From Ostreibacterium oceani (GTDB lineage: Bacteria > Pseudomonadota > Gammaproteobacteria > Cardiobacteriales > Ostreibacteriaceae), in the NCBI RefSeq assembly GCF_009362845.1, contig NZ_WHNW01000001.1, positions 62,001-126,000 on the forward strand: a stretch of DNA of 64,000 nt, written 5' to 3'. Shown here piece by piece: positions 1 to 9,561 of this stretch. How positions within the stretch are numbered: position 1 is the stretch's first letter; the number at the start of each line of letters is the position of its first letter. A program made the position numbers and the translations under genes. The notes under the pieces were generated by a model, which made no database searches, was not told where the DNA came from, and saw only the letters and a list, made by a program, of their open reading frames with translations.

Positions 1-1
1 C

Positions 2-1612
2 CCTGTTTCGGTGATTTCAGGCCAACCCCCAGTGGAAAAGGACTCGCTGCATTACTTTTTTGATTTGCCTAAGATGACACCTTTTTTGAAAAACTGGCTA
101 GACACCGCCAATATTCAGCCCGAAATTCGCAATAAAATGCAAGAATGGTTTGATGCGGGTTTAAACGCGTGGGATATTTCGCGTGACGCGCCTTATTGGG
201 GCTTTAAAATTCCAGAGACAGCGGATAAGTATTTTTACGTATGGCTGGATGCGCCGATTGGTTATATGGCGAGTTTACAACACTATTGTCACCAACACCA
301 AATTGATTTTGATGCTTACTTTAATGAAAACAGTCGCGCTGAAATGTATCATTTTATCGGGAAAGATATTGCGTATTTTCACACGCTATTTTGGCCTGCA
401 ACATTAAAGGGCAGTGGTTATCGCGTGCCGACGGGTGTTTTTTGTCACGGTTTTTTAACCGTCAATGGCGAAAAAATGTCAAAATCACGGGGTACTTTTA
501 TTAAAGCCTCAACTTATCTCGACCACTTGCGTCCTGAATATTTGCGCTATTATTTTGCGGCAAAACTATCCGCTAGCGTCGAGGATATTGATTTAAACCT
601 AACTGACTTTAAGCAAAAAAATAACAGTGATATTGTCGGCAAGTTGGTTAATCTCGCCAGTCGCTGCGCGGGCTTTATTAATAAACGTTTTGACCATACT
701 TTGGCTAATGCACTGGATACGCCCGCCTTGTTTAACGAAGCCGCAGAACGCATCGCAAACGACATCGCACAGGATTTTGAGGCGCGTGAATACGCGCGTG
801 CTATGCGCCAGATTATGGCATTGGCGGATAAAGCCAATGAATACATCGACAGTGCAAAACCCTGGGTGTTAATCAAAGACCCGACTCAACACGATAAAGT
901 CCATGCGATTTGTACAACAGGAATTAACTTGTTTTATCAGCTTATTGTTGCGTTAAAGCCTGTAATGCCACAATTGGCAGCCGATACCGAAGCGTTTTTA
1001 AATATTCCATCTAGCCAGTGGAAATCGGCGGGTACGGCACTGTTGGGGCATGCCATTAACCCATTCAAGCCACTTGCTGAGCGTATTGATGACAGCGCGA
1101 TTGACGCAGTGATTGATGGATCCAAAAGCGACCTAGATGCGAATAACCCTAATAACGTGAGTAAGGTGAATGACGTGAGTAATGTGAGTAATGTGAGTAA
1201 TGTGAGTAATGTGAGTAACGTAAATAACGCGGACACTAAAAAATCAGGTGAGCAAACCGTAGAAACCGTGACACAAGAACAACCCACTATCGACATCCAA
1301 GACTTTACCAAACTGGATTTACGTGTGGCACGCGTGGTTAACTGTGAGGCCGTTGAAGGTGCTGATAAATTACTTAAATTTCAGCTTGATGTCGGTGAAC
1401 TAGGTGAACGTCAAGTTTTTTCAGGCATTAAAGCCTATTACCCAAATCCGTCGGATTTGATTGGGGAACAAGTGGTTTTGGTTGCCAATCTCGCACCACG
1501 AAAAATGCGATTTGGGCTTTCTGAAGGGATGATATTATCCTCTGAAAATGCCAGTGGGTTGTGTTTAGTGCCAGCGGGATTATCAGCAACGCCAGGCGAC
1601 AAAATAAAATAA
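2..1612 (+). CDS. metG: Methionine--tRNA ligase, C-terminal part (5' end outside window)
   Basis: Charges tRNA-Met with methionine in the cytoplasm. The reading frame is open from base 2, and its first codons already match the catalytic core of bacterial MetRS, so the GTG at 11 is not the true start. Visible landmarks are KMSKS (about bases 473-490), the YFYVWLDAPIGY block, the anticodon-binding helical domain, and a C-terminal Trbp111-like tRNA-binding domain starting at DFTKLDLRVARV. Between the last two is a linker of repeated VSN triplets encoded by five 9-bp copies (1175-1219). Homologues also join these domains with a variable linker, but the repeat expansion is unusual. The assignment is secure; the N-terminal third is missing. 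Confidence 0.97.
   Translation, partial: PVSVISGQPPVEKDSLHYFFDLPKMTPFLKNWLDTANIQPEIRNKMQEWFDAGLNAWDISRDAPYWGFKIPETADKYFYVWLDAPIGYMASLQHYCHQHQIDFDAYFNENSRAEMYHFIGKDIAYFHTLFWPATLKGSGYRVPTGVFCHGFLTVNGEKMSKSRGTFIKASTYLDHLRPEYLRYYFAAKLSASVEDIDLNLTDFKQKNNSDIVGKLVNLASRCAGFINKRFDHTLANALDTPALFNEAAERIANDIAQDFEAREYARAMRQIMALADKANEYIDSAKPWVLIKDPTQHDKVHAICTTGINLFYQLIVALKPVMPQLAADTEAFLNIPSSQWKSAGTALLGHAINPFKPLAERIDDSAIDAVIDGSKSDLDANNPNNVSKVNDVSNVSNVSNVSNVSNVNNADTKKSGEQTVETVTQEQPTIDIQDFTKLDLRVARVVNCEAVEGADKLLKFQLDVGELGERQVFSGIKAYYPNPSDLIGEQVVLVANLAPRKMRFGLSEGMILSSENASGLCLVPAGLSATPGDKIK
1175..1219 (+). repeat. In-frame 9-bp tandem repeat inside metG
   Basis: Five consecutive copies of GTGAGTAAT (the last ends in C) encode Val-Ser-Asn units in the linker ahead of the tRNA-binding domain. 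Degenerate copies precede it from about 1157. The unit is a multiple of three, so copy changes keep the frame. Confidence 0.95.
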
Positions 1613-1691
1613 CACGACTGATAATAAACAAGGCACAATTAAATAGATTGCCGATATTTGATATAGTACCAAACGCTCAAGGGACAACACG

Positions 1692-2561
1692 ATGACGACA
1701 ATAAATAACAGCAACCATCCGTTAACACAAATAGAAGCACACCGCGTCTGCGAGGGCGAGCAACGGGTTTACGAACACCGTGCCACCACGTTAAATTGTA
1801 CGATGCGTTTTGCGATTTATTTGCCGCAATCATCCATGGCGCCCGTTGAGAAAAAACTACCTGTTTTGTTTTATTTATCGGGGCTGACGTGTAGCGAGCA
1901 AAATGTGATTCAAAAAGCAGGGTTTCAGCGTTTTGCCGATCAACACCAAATCATGGTCGTCTGTCCAGACACATCGCCGCGAGGTGATGGGGTGGCCGAT
2001 GATGAGCGCTATTGGCTAGGCCAAGGCGCAGGCTTTTATGTAAATGCCACGCAAGCCCCGTGGTCAACGCACTATCGCATGTATGACTATATAACAGACG
2101 AACTACCTACACTTATCCATCAATATTTCCCAACCACGGGTCAACAAAGTATCACAGGGCACTCGATGGGTGGTTATGGCGCGTTATTGATTGGCTTGAA
2201 AAATCCACAGAATTACCAATCAATTTCGGCTTTTTCTCCTATTGTGTCTCCTGCCAATAGCGAATGGGGGCAAGATACACTACCCGCGTATTTTGGGCAT
2301 GATGAGAATGACTGGCAAGCGGTTGACCCTTGCGCCCTAGTGAAAACGAGCCAAGCGCATCGCCCGATACTGATTGACCAAGGCGATGCTGACAATTTTT
2401 TATCAAACAACTTAAAAACGCATTTATTTGAAGCAGCTGTTCGTGATGTGACATCGCCCGTGAGTATTCATTTGCGCCCAGGGTATGATCATAGCTATTA
2501 TTTTGTACAGTCGTTTATTGATACACATTTTGCTTTCCATGCCAGTTATTTGCATAGTTAA
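1692..2561 (+). CDS. fghA: S-formylglutathione hydrolase (esterase D family)
   Basis: Hydrolyses S-formylglutathione to formate and glutathione, the last step of glutathione-dependent formaldehyde detoxification. The 289-aa length fits the family (about 280). It has an alpha/beta-hydrolase fold: SGLTCSEQN oxyanion-side motif near residue 63, the nucleophile elbow GHSMGG with Ser158, the acid region QGDADNF and the histidine region GYDHSYYF. The usual partner, S-(hydroxymethyl)glutathione dehydrogenase, is not adjacent. It lies 79 bp after metG and 68 bp before lpdA on the same strand; the second gap holds a 17-bp direct duplication. Family assignment is firm; physiological substrate is inferred. 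Confidence 0.93.
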   Translation: MTTINNSNHPLTQIEAHRVCEGEQRVYEHRATTLNCTMRFAIYLPQSSMAPVEKKLPVLFYLSGLTCSEQNVIQKAGFQRFADQHQIMVVCPDTSPRGDGVADDERYWLGQGAGFYVNATQAPWSTHYRMYDYITDELPTLIHQYFPTTGQQSITGHSMGGYGALLIGLKNPQNYQSISAFSPIVSPANSEWGQDTLPAYFGHDENDWQAVDPCALVKTSQAHRPILIDQGDADNFLSNNLKTHLFEAAVRDVTSPVSIHLRPGYDHSYYFVQSFIDTHFAFHASYLHS

Positions 2562-2629
2562 ATCAGGTCGTTGTGACAGACAGGTCGTTGTGACAGACCA
2601 AAGCCAACCCAATAACATAGGATAAGACG

Positions 2630-4450
2630 ATGAATAAAACGGTTTTAGCGCCAGACTTAGGAAGCGATGAAGGGTTTCCCGTGGTTGAAATATTAGCAAA
2701 AGTAGGCGACAAACTCGCAAAAGATGACCCGATTTTACTGCTAGAGTCAGACAAAGCATCGATGGAAATAGGCGCAACCGAGGCAGGAACCCTCACCGAA
2801 ATTTGCTTGTCCGTTAATGATACGGTGAAATCACACCAATGCGTTGCGAAAATGACGGTAGATGGCGGTACTGATAGCGATGCCAATAAAGATGCGAATA
2901 AAAAAACAGCAACGCAGACCAATTCGTCAGCGGCAGATGAACCATCAAAGTCACCATCAAAGCCACAATCAAAGCCACAATCAAAGCCACAATCAAAGCC
3001 ACAATCAAAGCCACAGACAAGCCCGCAATCAAAAACAAATACAACAGATGCTGATATTCAGTGCGATTTGGTCGTGTTGGGGTCTGGCCCTGGCGGTTAT
3101 TCGGCGGCTTTTCGGGCAGCAGATTTGGGGCTATCAACTGTGTTGATTGAAAAATACCCTAATCTTGGCGGTGTATGTCTCAATGTTGGTTGTATTCCGT
3201 CGAAAGCCTTGCTACATACGGCGCATATTAGCGAAGAGGCCATGGCATTAAGCCAGCACGGTATTCATTTTGAAGCACCGACGATTAAACTGGATGCGAT
3301 TCGTGCTGACAAAGACAAGGTGGTAAATAAACTAAATCAAGGCATTGCAGGCATGGCTAAAATGCGCAAGGTTCAGGTGGTGCAAGGGGTTGGTACCTTT
3401 GTTGATGAAAATTTGCTTGAAGTCATTCACGAGGGCAGCGCCAAGACGGTTGCTTTTGACAAAGCCATCATTGCCTGTGGCTCAGCGCCGATTCAACTGC
3501 CATTTATGCCTGATGATCCGAGAATTATTGATTCGACGGGCGCGTTGGAATTACCCTTTATTCCGAAACACATGTTGGTGATTGGCGGTGGCGTGATTGG
3601 ACTGGAAATGGCGACCGTTTATTCGGCATTGGGCGCGAAAATATCGGTGGTTGAACTGTCTGATAGCCTGATGCCAGGCGCTGACGCTGATCTCACCAAA
3701 GTCTGGCTCAAAGCCAACGAATCGCGTTTCGAAGACGTGTTATTAAACACCAAAGTAACTGCTGCAACGGCTAAAAAAGCAGGCATAGAAATTACCTTTA
3801 GCGGCGAAACGTCAGGTAAAAAAACCTACGATTTGGTCTTGGTAGCAGTAGGGCGTAGCCCGAATGGCCGTAAAATTGAAGCAGATAATGCAGGCATTAC
3901 CGTTGATGAGCGTGGGTTTATCCCTGTCGATTCTCAAATGCGCACCAACGTGCCGCATATCTTTGCGATTGGTGATGTCGTTGGTCAGCCGATGTTAGCG
4001 CATAAAGCGGTGCATGAAGGGCATGTGGCTGCTGAGGTTGCGGCAGGGCACAAAACCCACTTTGATGCCTGTGTTATTCCTTCGGTTGCCTATACTTTCC
4101 CCGAAATTGCCTTTGCTGGCGTGACTGAGACAGAGGCCAACGCCAAAAAATTGGCGTATAAAACCAGCGTATTTCCTTGGCAAGCCTCGGGCAAAGCGAT
4201 TGCCTGTCATACCGATACTGGCTTTACTAAGCTGCTCTTTGATCCAGAGACTAACCGTATCATTGGTGGTAGTGTGGTTGGGCTGAATGCGGGTGATTTG
4301 ATTGCTGAAATTTGCCTTGCCATTGAAATGGGTGCCGATGCCAATGATATCGGTAAAACTATCCACCCACACCCCACGCTGTCAGAGTCGGTCGGTATGG
4401 CAGCCGAACATTTTCATGGGCACTGTACGGATTTACCACCCAAAAAATAA
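2630..4450 (+). CDS. lpdA: Dihydrolipoyl dehydrogenase with N-terminal lipoyl domain (E3)
   Basis: Reoxidises dihydrolipoamide using FAD and NAD+ in 2-oxoacid dehydrogenase complexes. Residues 1-80 form a biotinyl/lipoyl domain with the modified lysine in ESDKASME (Lys42). A Ser/Lys/Pro/Gln-rich linker follows at about 100-140. The E3 body starts at GSGPGGYSAA and has the redox-active pair in GGVCLNVGCIP (Cys183, Cys188), a second nucleotide-binding motif GGGVIGLEM and the C-terminal HPHPTLSE catalytic motif. At 606 aa it is about 130 aa longer than plain E3, as known for E3 proteins fused to a lipoyl domain, for example in Neisseria. No E1 or E2 gene is nearby, so the partner complex lies elsewhere. 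Confidence 0.95.
   Translation: MNKTVLAPDLGSDEGFPVVEILAKVGDKLAKDDPILLLESDKASMEIGATEAGTLTEICLSVNDTVKSHQCVAKMTVDGGTDSDANKDANKKTATQTNSSAADEPSKSPSKPQSKPQSKPQSKPQSKPQTSPQSKTNTTDADIQCDLVVLGSGPGGYSAAFRAADLGLSTVLIEKYPNLGGVCLNVGCIPSKALLHTAHISEEAMALSQHGIHFEAPTIKLDAIRADKDKVVNKLNQGIAGMAKMRKVQVVQGVGTFVDENLLEVIHEGSAKTVAFDKAIIACGSAPIQLPFMPDDPRIIDSTGALELPFIPKHMLVIGGGVIGLEMATVYSALGAKISVVELSDSLMPGADADLTKVWLKANESRFEDVLLNTKVTAATAKKAGIEITFSGETSGKKTYDLVLVAVGRSPNGRKIEADNAGITVDERGFIPVDSQMRTNVPHIFAIGDVVGQPMLAHKAVHEGHVAAEVAAGHKTHFDACVIPSVAYTFPEIAFAGVTETEANAKKLAYKTSVFPWQASGKAIACHTDTGFTKLLFDPETNRIIGGSVVGLNAGDLIAEICLAIEMGADANDIGKTIHPHPTLSESVGMAAEHFHGHCTDLPPKK
2957..3016 (+). repeat. In-frame 12-bp tandem repeat in the lpdA linker
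   Basis: Five copies of TCAAAGCCACAA (last base differs in the final copy) encode Ser-Lys-Pro-Gln units of the flexible linker between lipoyl and E3 domains. Related imperfect units flank it. Confidence 0.95.
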
Positions 4451-4474
4451 CCCGAACCCAGTTTACAACGCGCG

Positions 4475-4521
4475 AAAACCCCTTTAAAAGTGCCTTTGCA
4501 AGCACGTTTAAAGGAGTTTTA
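4475..4521. terminator. Bidirectional rho-independent terminator between lpdA and fdx
   Basis: A long imperfect hairpin (arms about 4475-4494 and 4501-4521; AAAACCCCTTTAAA against TTTAAAGGAGTTTT, with TGC/GCA closing the loop) sits between the convergent 3' ends of lpdA (+) and fdx (-). A-rich 5' and T-rich 3' flanks let it work on both strands. Confidence 0.8.
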
Positions 4522-4540
4522 AAGAGAGATATACGTATTT

Positions 4541-4879
4541 CTAATGATTTTCAGAGACCAAATTAATGGTATATTGCGGGATTTCTACCACGAGATCTGC
4601 TTCGCTGACAATGGCTTGGCAAGACAGGCGAGAATCTGGGTCTAGCCCCCAGGCTTTATCTAGGTAATCATCTTCGAGTTCAGTCGCCTCGTCTAATGAA
4701 TCATACCCTTCGCGAACATGGACATGACAGGTAGTACAGGCGCACGATTTTTCACAAGCATGTTCGATATCGATATCGTGTTTTAGCGCGTTGTCTAAAA
4801 TGCTTACCCCTATGTCAGCATCGATGGTCATGCCACTGGGACAGAATTCTGGGTGGGGTAAAAAAGTAATTTTTGGCAT
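4541..4879 (-). CDS. fdx: ISC-type [2Fe-2S] ferredoxin
   Basis: Electron carrier of the ISC iron-sulfur assembly pathway. The 112-aa protein has the adrenodoxin-like motif HACEKSCACTTCHV plus a downstream LSCQA cysteine, and the stretch DDYLDKAWGLDPDSRLSCQA is nearly the same as in enterobacterial Fdx. I start at ATG 4879, preceded by AAGGA at good spacing, rather than at the upstream start 4909, which would add ten non-homologous residues. It is the last gene of the isc operon, 113 bp after hscA; the gap holds CAATT/CAATG pentamer repeats. No iscX follows. Confidence 0.95.
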   Translation of the reverse strand: MPKITFLPHPEFCPSGMTIDADIGVSILDNALKHDIDIEHACEKSCACTTCHVHVREGYDSLDEATELEDDYLDKAWGLDPDSRLSCQAIVSEADLVVEIPQYTINLVSENH

Positions 4880-4992
4880 AGTGGATTCCTTTTTAAATAA
4901 TAAAGTCAATAAAATAGATTCAATTCAATTCAATTCAATGCAATGCAATAAGCTATGGGTGGTCAATAGACATCAATGGTCAATAGGGCGCC

Positions 4993-6825
4993 CTAGGACG
5001 AAAATTCATCAACATCATGCCCCTTCATCACTTTGGAAATCGCATGATTCATGCGCCTTTCAATAAAGCTATCGGCGGCTTTTTCAACCGCGTTGATGGC
5101 GTGTTTAATGGCGCTGGCGTCTTGCCCTGTCATGGCTTTTTCTAGTGCATCGATACTGAGGACGATTGGCTCGGCCTCGATGGGGCTTAATAAGTCACCG
5201 TCTGACTTAAGCGCTTCACGAATGGCCTCAAGTACACGTTCTGCTTCGACCTTTTGTTCATTAAGGCGGCGGAAATGTGAATCAGATTCGGCGTGATTCA
5301 TAGACGCCAGTAGCATATCGGTAATAGCGTCATCGGTCAGACCATAACTCGGTGTGACGTTGATAACAGATTCTGCGCCCGTGGTTTGTTCGGTTGCCGA
5401 AACTGTCAGTAGTCCGTCTGCATCCATTGAAAACGTAATGCGTATGCGTGCGGCTCCAGCAGCCATTGGAGGGATGCCTGTTAGCTGAAAATTTGCCAAA
5501 GAACGGCATTCGGAGACTTGGTCGCGCTCACCTTGTACGACATGGATGCGCATGGCTGTTTGTCCATTTTTATACGTGGTAAAATCTTGGGCGCGGGTAA
5601 TGGGAATAGGGGTGTTTCGCGGCACAATGACTTCAACCAACTCGCCTGCGGTTTCAATGCCCAAGGATAGTGGCGTGACATCGAGCAATAAGCTGTCGTT
5701 TTTACGGTTGCCAGATAGATTCTCGGCGGCAATACCAGCGCCAATGGCGACGACTTTATCAGGGTCAACATCGGTCAATACGTCAAGGTCAAAGAGTGCT
5801 TTGAGTTTTTCTTGGACCAGTTTAATGCGCGTTGAACCACCAACACAGACGACATGGTCAATCGCCTCAATCGTCAGACCAGCATCGCGAATGGCTTGTT
5901 GGGTTTGTTGTAGCGTTTGCTGAATCCAAGGCTCAATTAATGCGTCAAACTGTTGGCGGGTTAGCGTGACGGTTTGTTGTGCGAGGGTAATGTCGACTTG
6001 GTTGGTTTCGGCGAGTTTTTCTTTGGCGGCTTTGGCTTTGGCTTTTAGTACGGAATACGGTAGTGTCGTGGTGTCCGTTTGGATTAGCCAATCAACGATG
6101 GCACGGTCGAAATCATCGCCGCCTAACAAAATATCGCCGAGTGTGGCTTTGACTTCAAAAATCCCTTCGGTGAGACTCAAGACCGAGACATCAAACGTGC
6201 CGCCACCCAAGTCATAGACGAGCACGTTACCTCTGGCGGATTTATCCAGCCCATAGGCGAGTGCCGCAGCCGTTGGTTCGTTGATTAAGCGAAGGACATT
6301 AAGCCCAGCCAAAGTAGCCGCGTCTTTGGTTGCCTTGCGACGGGTTTCGTCAAAATACGCAGGGACGGTGATGACCGCGCCTTCTACGGTTCGCGCGAAT
6401 GCTGCTTCTGCTCGTGCTTTGAGTGCGCTTAAAATTTCTGCAGAGACGTCAATCGGGGTGAGCTCGCCACCAATGGTTTTGATAGCGGGGATGGTGGCTG
6501 TATCCACGATAGGAAATGTCTGCGCCAAACCTTCGGCGGCGATTTCAGCGCAACTATAGCCAATAATGCGTTTGGCAGAATGGATTTTGTCAAACTGTGC
6601 ATCGGTTGCCAGTGCTTCATAACCAACCAACCGTTTGCCCGCTTGGTTGATAGCGACAACAGAAGGGAGCATGGCGCGACCATACGCATCGTCTAAGGTT
6701 TCAGTCATGCCGCTTCGAGTGGCGGCGACTAAGGAATTCGTCGTGCCTAAGTCAATGCCGATGACCAGCTTTGACTCGTGTGGTTTGGTGGTTTGTCCAG
6801 GTTCTGAAATGTTTAATAAACTCAT
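4993..6825 (-). CDS. hscA: Fe-S biogenesis Hsp70-type chaperone HscA
   Basis: ATP-dependent chaperone that, with HscB, promotes transfer of nascent iron-sulfur clusters from IscU to apoproteins. The 610-aa length is typical. The nucleotide-binding domain starts with [13 protein letters not shown]; the phosphate-2 motif [13 protein letters not shown] is clear, and [14 protein letters not shown] marks the linker to the substrate-binding domain, followed by a helical lid. Its ATG overlaps the hscB stop by 4 bp (ATGA), implying translational coupling. Its known client IscU is not encoded in this operon (see findings). Confidence 0.96.
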   Translation of the reverse strand: MSLLNISEPGQTTKPHESKLVIGIDLGTTNSLVAATRSGMTETLDDAYGRAMLPSVVAINQAGKRLVGYEALATDAQFDKIHSAKRIIGYSCAEIAAEGLAQTFPIVDTATIPAIKTIGGELTPIDVSAEILSALKARAEAAFARTVEGAVITVPAYFDETRRKATKDAATLAGLNVLRLINEPTAAALAYGLDKSARGNVLVYDLGGGTFDVSVLSLTEGIFEVKATLGDILLGGDDFDRAIVDWLIQTDTTTLPYSVLKAKAKAAKEKLAETNQVDITLAQQTVTLTRQQFDALIEPWIQQTLQQTQQAIRDAGLTIEAIDHVVCVGGSTRIKLVQEKLKALFDLDVLTDVDPDKVVAIGAGIAAENLSGNRKNDSLLLDVTPLSLGIETAGELVEVIVPRNTPIPITRAQDFTTYKNGQTAMRIHVVQGERDQVSECRSLANFQLTGIPPMAAGAARIRITFSMDADGLLTVSATEQTTGAESVINVTPSYGLTDDAITDMLLASMNHAESDSHFRRLNEQKVEAERVLEAIREALKSDGDLLSPIEAEPIVLSIDALEKAMTGQDASAIKHAINAVEKAADSFIERRMNHAISKVMKGHDVDEFSS

Positions 6826-7433
6826 AGGGCTGACTCGTTACGTGGCGGGTTTGCAGCAGATTCGGCGGCGGATTTAGTGGCGGATTTAGCGGTGGATTCG
6901 GCTGCAAATTTATTGGGTTGGTTGGATTTTTCGGCAATTTCGGCGAGCAGTTTTTGGTAGTAGCGCATACTGATGACCGTTTGCGCAGCGCGGTCTAGCG
7001 CGTGGACCAACAAAGCCTCGTTAAAGGTTTGGCACAAGGTGTCAAACGTACCTTTGAATTCTGCTTGCAAATTGGGTAAGTCTTTTGTCTCGGCTTGGTC
7101 GATTTTTTCTCTGAGTGTGAGCTGCGTCATGAGCAGGGTTTTGTCACGGTTGGTGTTATGTTCTAGATCAATTGAATGCCCGTGTATTTCAAGCAGTGCA
7201 ATGGCGCGTTTAACAGGATCTGATAGCGTTTTGTAAGCATCGATGAGGTTGGCGCTGAATTGGGTAGCGAGCTGGCGCTCTTTGGCGGTTTTGTGCGCAA
7301 AATTATCGGGGTGAAACTGTTGTTGCAGCCGTAGATAATGGGCTGATAGTCGCGCTTCATCAATATAAAAAGTCGCGGTTATACCCAGCAAGGTAAAAGG
7401 GTTGTCTAATTGGCTAAATGAATGCGTTGTCAT
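6822..7433 (-). CDS. hscB: Fe-S biogenesis J-domain co-chaperone HscB
   Basis: Stimulates the HscA ATPase and delivers IscU to it. The N-terminal J domain carries the essential HPD tripeptide (residues 41-43, in [12 protein letters not shown]) and is followed by the three-helix C-terminal domain ending near [11 protein letters not shown]. At 203 aa it is about 30 residues longer than E. coli HscB, because a low-complexity Ala/Ser/Lys tail ([14 protein letters not shown]...) made of an imperfect repeat has been added at the C terminus. It overlaps hscA by 4 bp. Assignment is firm; the tail is probably disordered and dispensable. Confidence 0.93.
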   Translation of the reverse strand: MTTHSFSQLDNPFTLLGITATFYIDEARLSAHYLRLQQQFHPDNFAHKTAKERQLATQFSANLIDAYKTLSDPVKRAIALLEIHGHSIDLEHNTNRDKTLLMTQLTLREKIDQAETKDLPNLQAEFKGTFDTLCQTFNEALLVHALDRAAQTVISMRYYQKLLAEIAEKSNQPNKFAAESTAKSATKSAAESAANPPRNESAL

Positions 7434-7776
7434 AGGTTTTTTATTGTGTTAAGTGCTGTTTATTTAGCGTGTGGCGTGGTTGACCATTTTACGACCATTT
7501 TACGCCAAAAAATGTATATTTGATAGCAATGCAATACGATAATAACTCGATACGAACTCGATACGAATTCGATGAGAACACGATGCGGCAATGTGCCCAG
7601 TTTTTGTGTTTGATATATCACCACTGATGTATCAACGCCCAATCTATACGCAATTGCCTATCGATACTGCCTATTGATACTGCCCATCGATGCCGCTTAT
7701 CGACTAGCTATCTATGCTTATGTCAGTTACCATCCGGCGTTTGATGTCATCTAAGCGATAGTAGCGGCTGCTTGGG
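7434..7776. other. 343-bp gap in the isc operon where no scaffold gene is found
   Basis: Gap between iscA and hscB. It holds degenerate repeats such as CGATACGAA (about 7548-7575) and GATACTGCC-type units (about 7660-7695). No convincing coding sequence: the only small open frame (7460-7642, minus) has no IscU-like cysteine motifs and looks random. Confidence 0.7.
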
Positions 7777-8199
7777 TTAGATGGTAAAACTCTCGCCGCA
7801 ACCGCATTCGCCGTTGGCATTTGGATTGATAAACTTAAAGCCTTCATTTAGCCCCTCTTTACGGTAATCGACTGCCACACCGTTTAGGTAAATGAGGGCT
7901 TTTTGACTAATCACTATCGTTAAGTCATCGTGAGTTTTTGCGATATCATCGGGGTTAAGCGAATCAACAAATTCAATGACATAAGCCATGCCTGAACAGC
8001 CCGCTGTTTGAATCCCCAAACGTACACCAATACCCTTGCCGCGCGCAGCTAAATACGTTTTCATGCGGCTTTTTGCTGCATCGCTTAGGGTTATATTAAT
8101 CTGCGCGGGAATCTGCGCGGGTTGCTCTGGCTTTGCCGCGACTGCTTCTGTTGCTGTTGTCATCGGGTTGGCGGTATTCATATCACGAGTCACTGCCAT
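7777..8199 (-). CDS. iscA: Iron-sulfur cluster assembly A-type carrier IscA
   Basis: Carries iron or [Fe-S] clusters to target apoproteins. The A-type signature is complete: GIQTAGCSGMAYVIEF (first Cys) and NANGECGCGESF (paired Cys) near the C terminus, so it is not the scaffold IscU. The core of about 107 aa is preceded by about 33 extra residues rich in Ala, Thr and Gln; in-frame ATGs at residues 7 and 13 could shorten this. It starts 4 bp after the iscS stop, where iscU would normally sit. Confidence 0.94.
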   Translation of the reverse strand: MAVTRDMNTANPMTTATEAVAAKPEQPAQIPAQINITLSDAAKSRMKTYLAARGKGIGVRLGIQTAGCSGMAYVIEFVDSLNPDDIAKTHDDLTIVISQKALIYLNGVAVDYRKEGLNEGFKFINPNANGECGCGESFTI

Positions 8200-8203
8200 T
8201 GCC

Positions 8204-9412
8204 TTAGTGGTGGCTCCACTGCACGCTATTTAAGTCAATCCCATTTTGATGCATTTCCCACAGCGGTGATAATGCACGTAGCTTATCAACAGCTGCACGA
8301 ATGAGTTCAATGGCACGATCAATGTCTGCTTCTGTTGTCATACGACCAAAACTAAACCGGATAGAGCTAGATGCTAATTCATCGGCGACACCAAGGGCGC
8401 GTAAGACGTACGATGGCTCAAGACTGGCTGAGGTACAAGCTGAACCGCTTGAGACTGCTAATTCATTGATTGACATCATCAGTGACTCGCCTTCAATAAA
8501 GGAAAAGCTGATATTAAGAATATTATCCAATTTGTTTGCGTCTTGGCCATTTAGGTAGACTTCTGGGATGTCTTTGACACCATCCCATAGACGATTGGCG
8601 AGTGTTTTGACATGCGCACGGTCTTTGTCGAGGTCTAGTTTGGCGACACGAAAGGCTTCTCCCATGCCAACAATTTGGTGGGTCGGTAACGTGCCTGAAC
8701 GAAAACCCCGTTCGTGCCCACCGCCATGCATTTGTGCTTCTAGGCGAATACGTGGTTTGCGACGGACATATAACGCACCGATACCTTTGGGGCCGTAGAT
8801 TTTGTGTGCGGTCAAACTCATTAAGTCAATATTGCTGGCTTCGACATCGATAGGCATTTTACCCGCAGACTGAGCGCCATCGACGTGAAAAATGATTTTA
8901 TTCTCACGCGTAAATGCGCCAATAGCATCGATATCGTTGATGGTGCCTGTTTCATTGTTAGCCTGCATGATAGACACAACGGTGGTGTCCTCTCTGACGG
9001 CTGCTTTGATTTCATCTAGGGTGATGATGCCTTGTGGATTTGGGTCGATGTAAGTGACTTCAAACCCTTCGCGTTCGAGTTGGCGGCAAGTATCTAATAC
9101 CGCTTTATGCTCGGTTTTGGCGGTGATAATGTGTTTGCCGCGACGTTGGTTAAAGTGGGCTGCGCCTTTGATGGCGAGGTTATCAGACTCAGTGGCGCCT
9201 GATGTCCAGATGATTTCTTTGGGGTTGGCGTTGATTAGGTCTGCCACATTTTTACGGGCTGCCTCGACTGCGTCTTCTGCGCTCCAGCCAAATTGATGCG
9301 AGCGTGAAGCAGGATTACCAAAGTTACCATCAATGGTTAGGTATTTTTTCATTTCTTCAGCCACACGCTCGTCAACAGGTGTGGTTGCAGCGTAGTCTAG
9401 ATAGATGCCCAT
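8204..9412 (-). CDS. iscS: Cysteine desulfurase IscS
   Basis: PLP enzyme that takes sulfur from L-cysteine as a persulfide for Fe-S clusters and tRNA thiolation. The 402-aa length matches IscS. The Schiff-base lysine lies in [10 protein letters not shown] (Lys204), and the mobile catalytic-cysteine loop is [10 protein letters not shown] (Cys326), the form typical of IscS rather than SufS. The C terminus ends in the IscS-like SVQWSHH. First gene of the operon; the regulator iscR, often immediately upstream, is absent. Confidence 0.97.
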   Translation of the reverse strand: MGIYLDYAATTPVDERVAEEMKKYLTIDGNFGNPASRSHQFGWSAEDAVEAARKNVADLINANPKEIIWTSGATESDNLAIKGAAHFNQRRGKHIITAKTEHKAVLDTCRQLEREGFEVTYIDPNPQGIITLDEIKAAVREDTTVVSIMQANNETGTINDIDAIGAFTRENKIIFHVDGAQSAGKMPIDVEASNIDLMSLTAHKIYGPKGIGALYVRRKPRIRLEAQMHGGGHERGFRSGTLPTHQIVGMGEAFRVAKLDLDKDRAHVKTLANRLWDGVKDIPEVYLNGQDANKLDNILNISFSFIEGESLMMSINELAVSSGSACTSASLEPSYVLRALGVADELASSSIRFSFGRMTTEADIDRAIELIRAAVDKLRALSPLWEMHQNGIDLNSVQWSHH

Positions 9413-9457
9413 AGTGTGATTACCCCTTTTATAAAATTGTTTCTTTAATTACTGAGT

Positions 9458-9486
9458 ATTTTAGTAGGTTTTTAGGTTTCATGCAA
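9458..9486 (-). promoter_or_regulatory. Candidate sigma-70 promoter of the isc operon
   Basis: On the minus strand TTGCAT (9481-9486) and TAAAAT (9458-9463) are separated by exactly 17 bp, about 45 bp before the iscS ATG. The -10 is a good match, the -35 only partial. No IscR box was recognised. Confidence 0.45.
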
Positions 9487-9561
9487 TAGATGTGCCTAAA
9501 AATCGTAAATAAAACGCTGAGTGAAATACGTGGGGTGTTGGTTCGTTAGGGTGTTGGTTCG

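Noticed and set aside
937-1311. Open frame antisense to metG with Leu-Thr repeats
   Set aside because: It is the mirror of the in-frame metG repeat; no start signal or homology.
11-1612. GTG at base 11 as the metG start
   Set aside because: Codons before it already match the MetRS core, so the gene begins outside the window.
2950-3020. Regular direct repeats that could suggest a CRISPR or satellite
   Set aside because: Units are 12 bp with no spacers, lie in frame within lpdA and encode a Ser-Lys-Pro-Gln linker.
7460-7642. Possible small gene replacing iscU in the isc gap
   Set aside because: 60 codons with no conserved cysteines and no ribosome-binding site; composition looks random.
9413-9561. 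IscR binding site upstream of iscS
   Set aside because: Only a short TACTCAGTA symmetry is present; it does not match a type 1 or type 2 IscR box.
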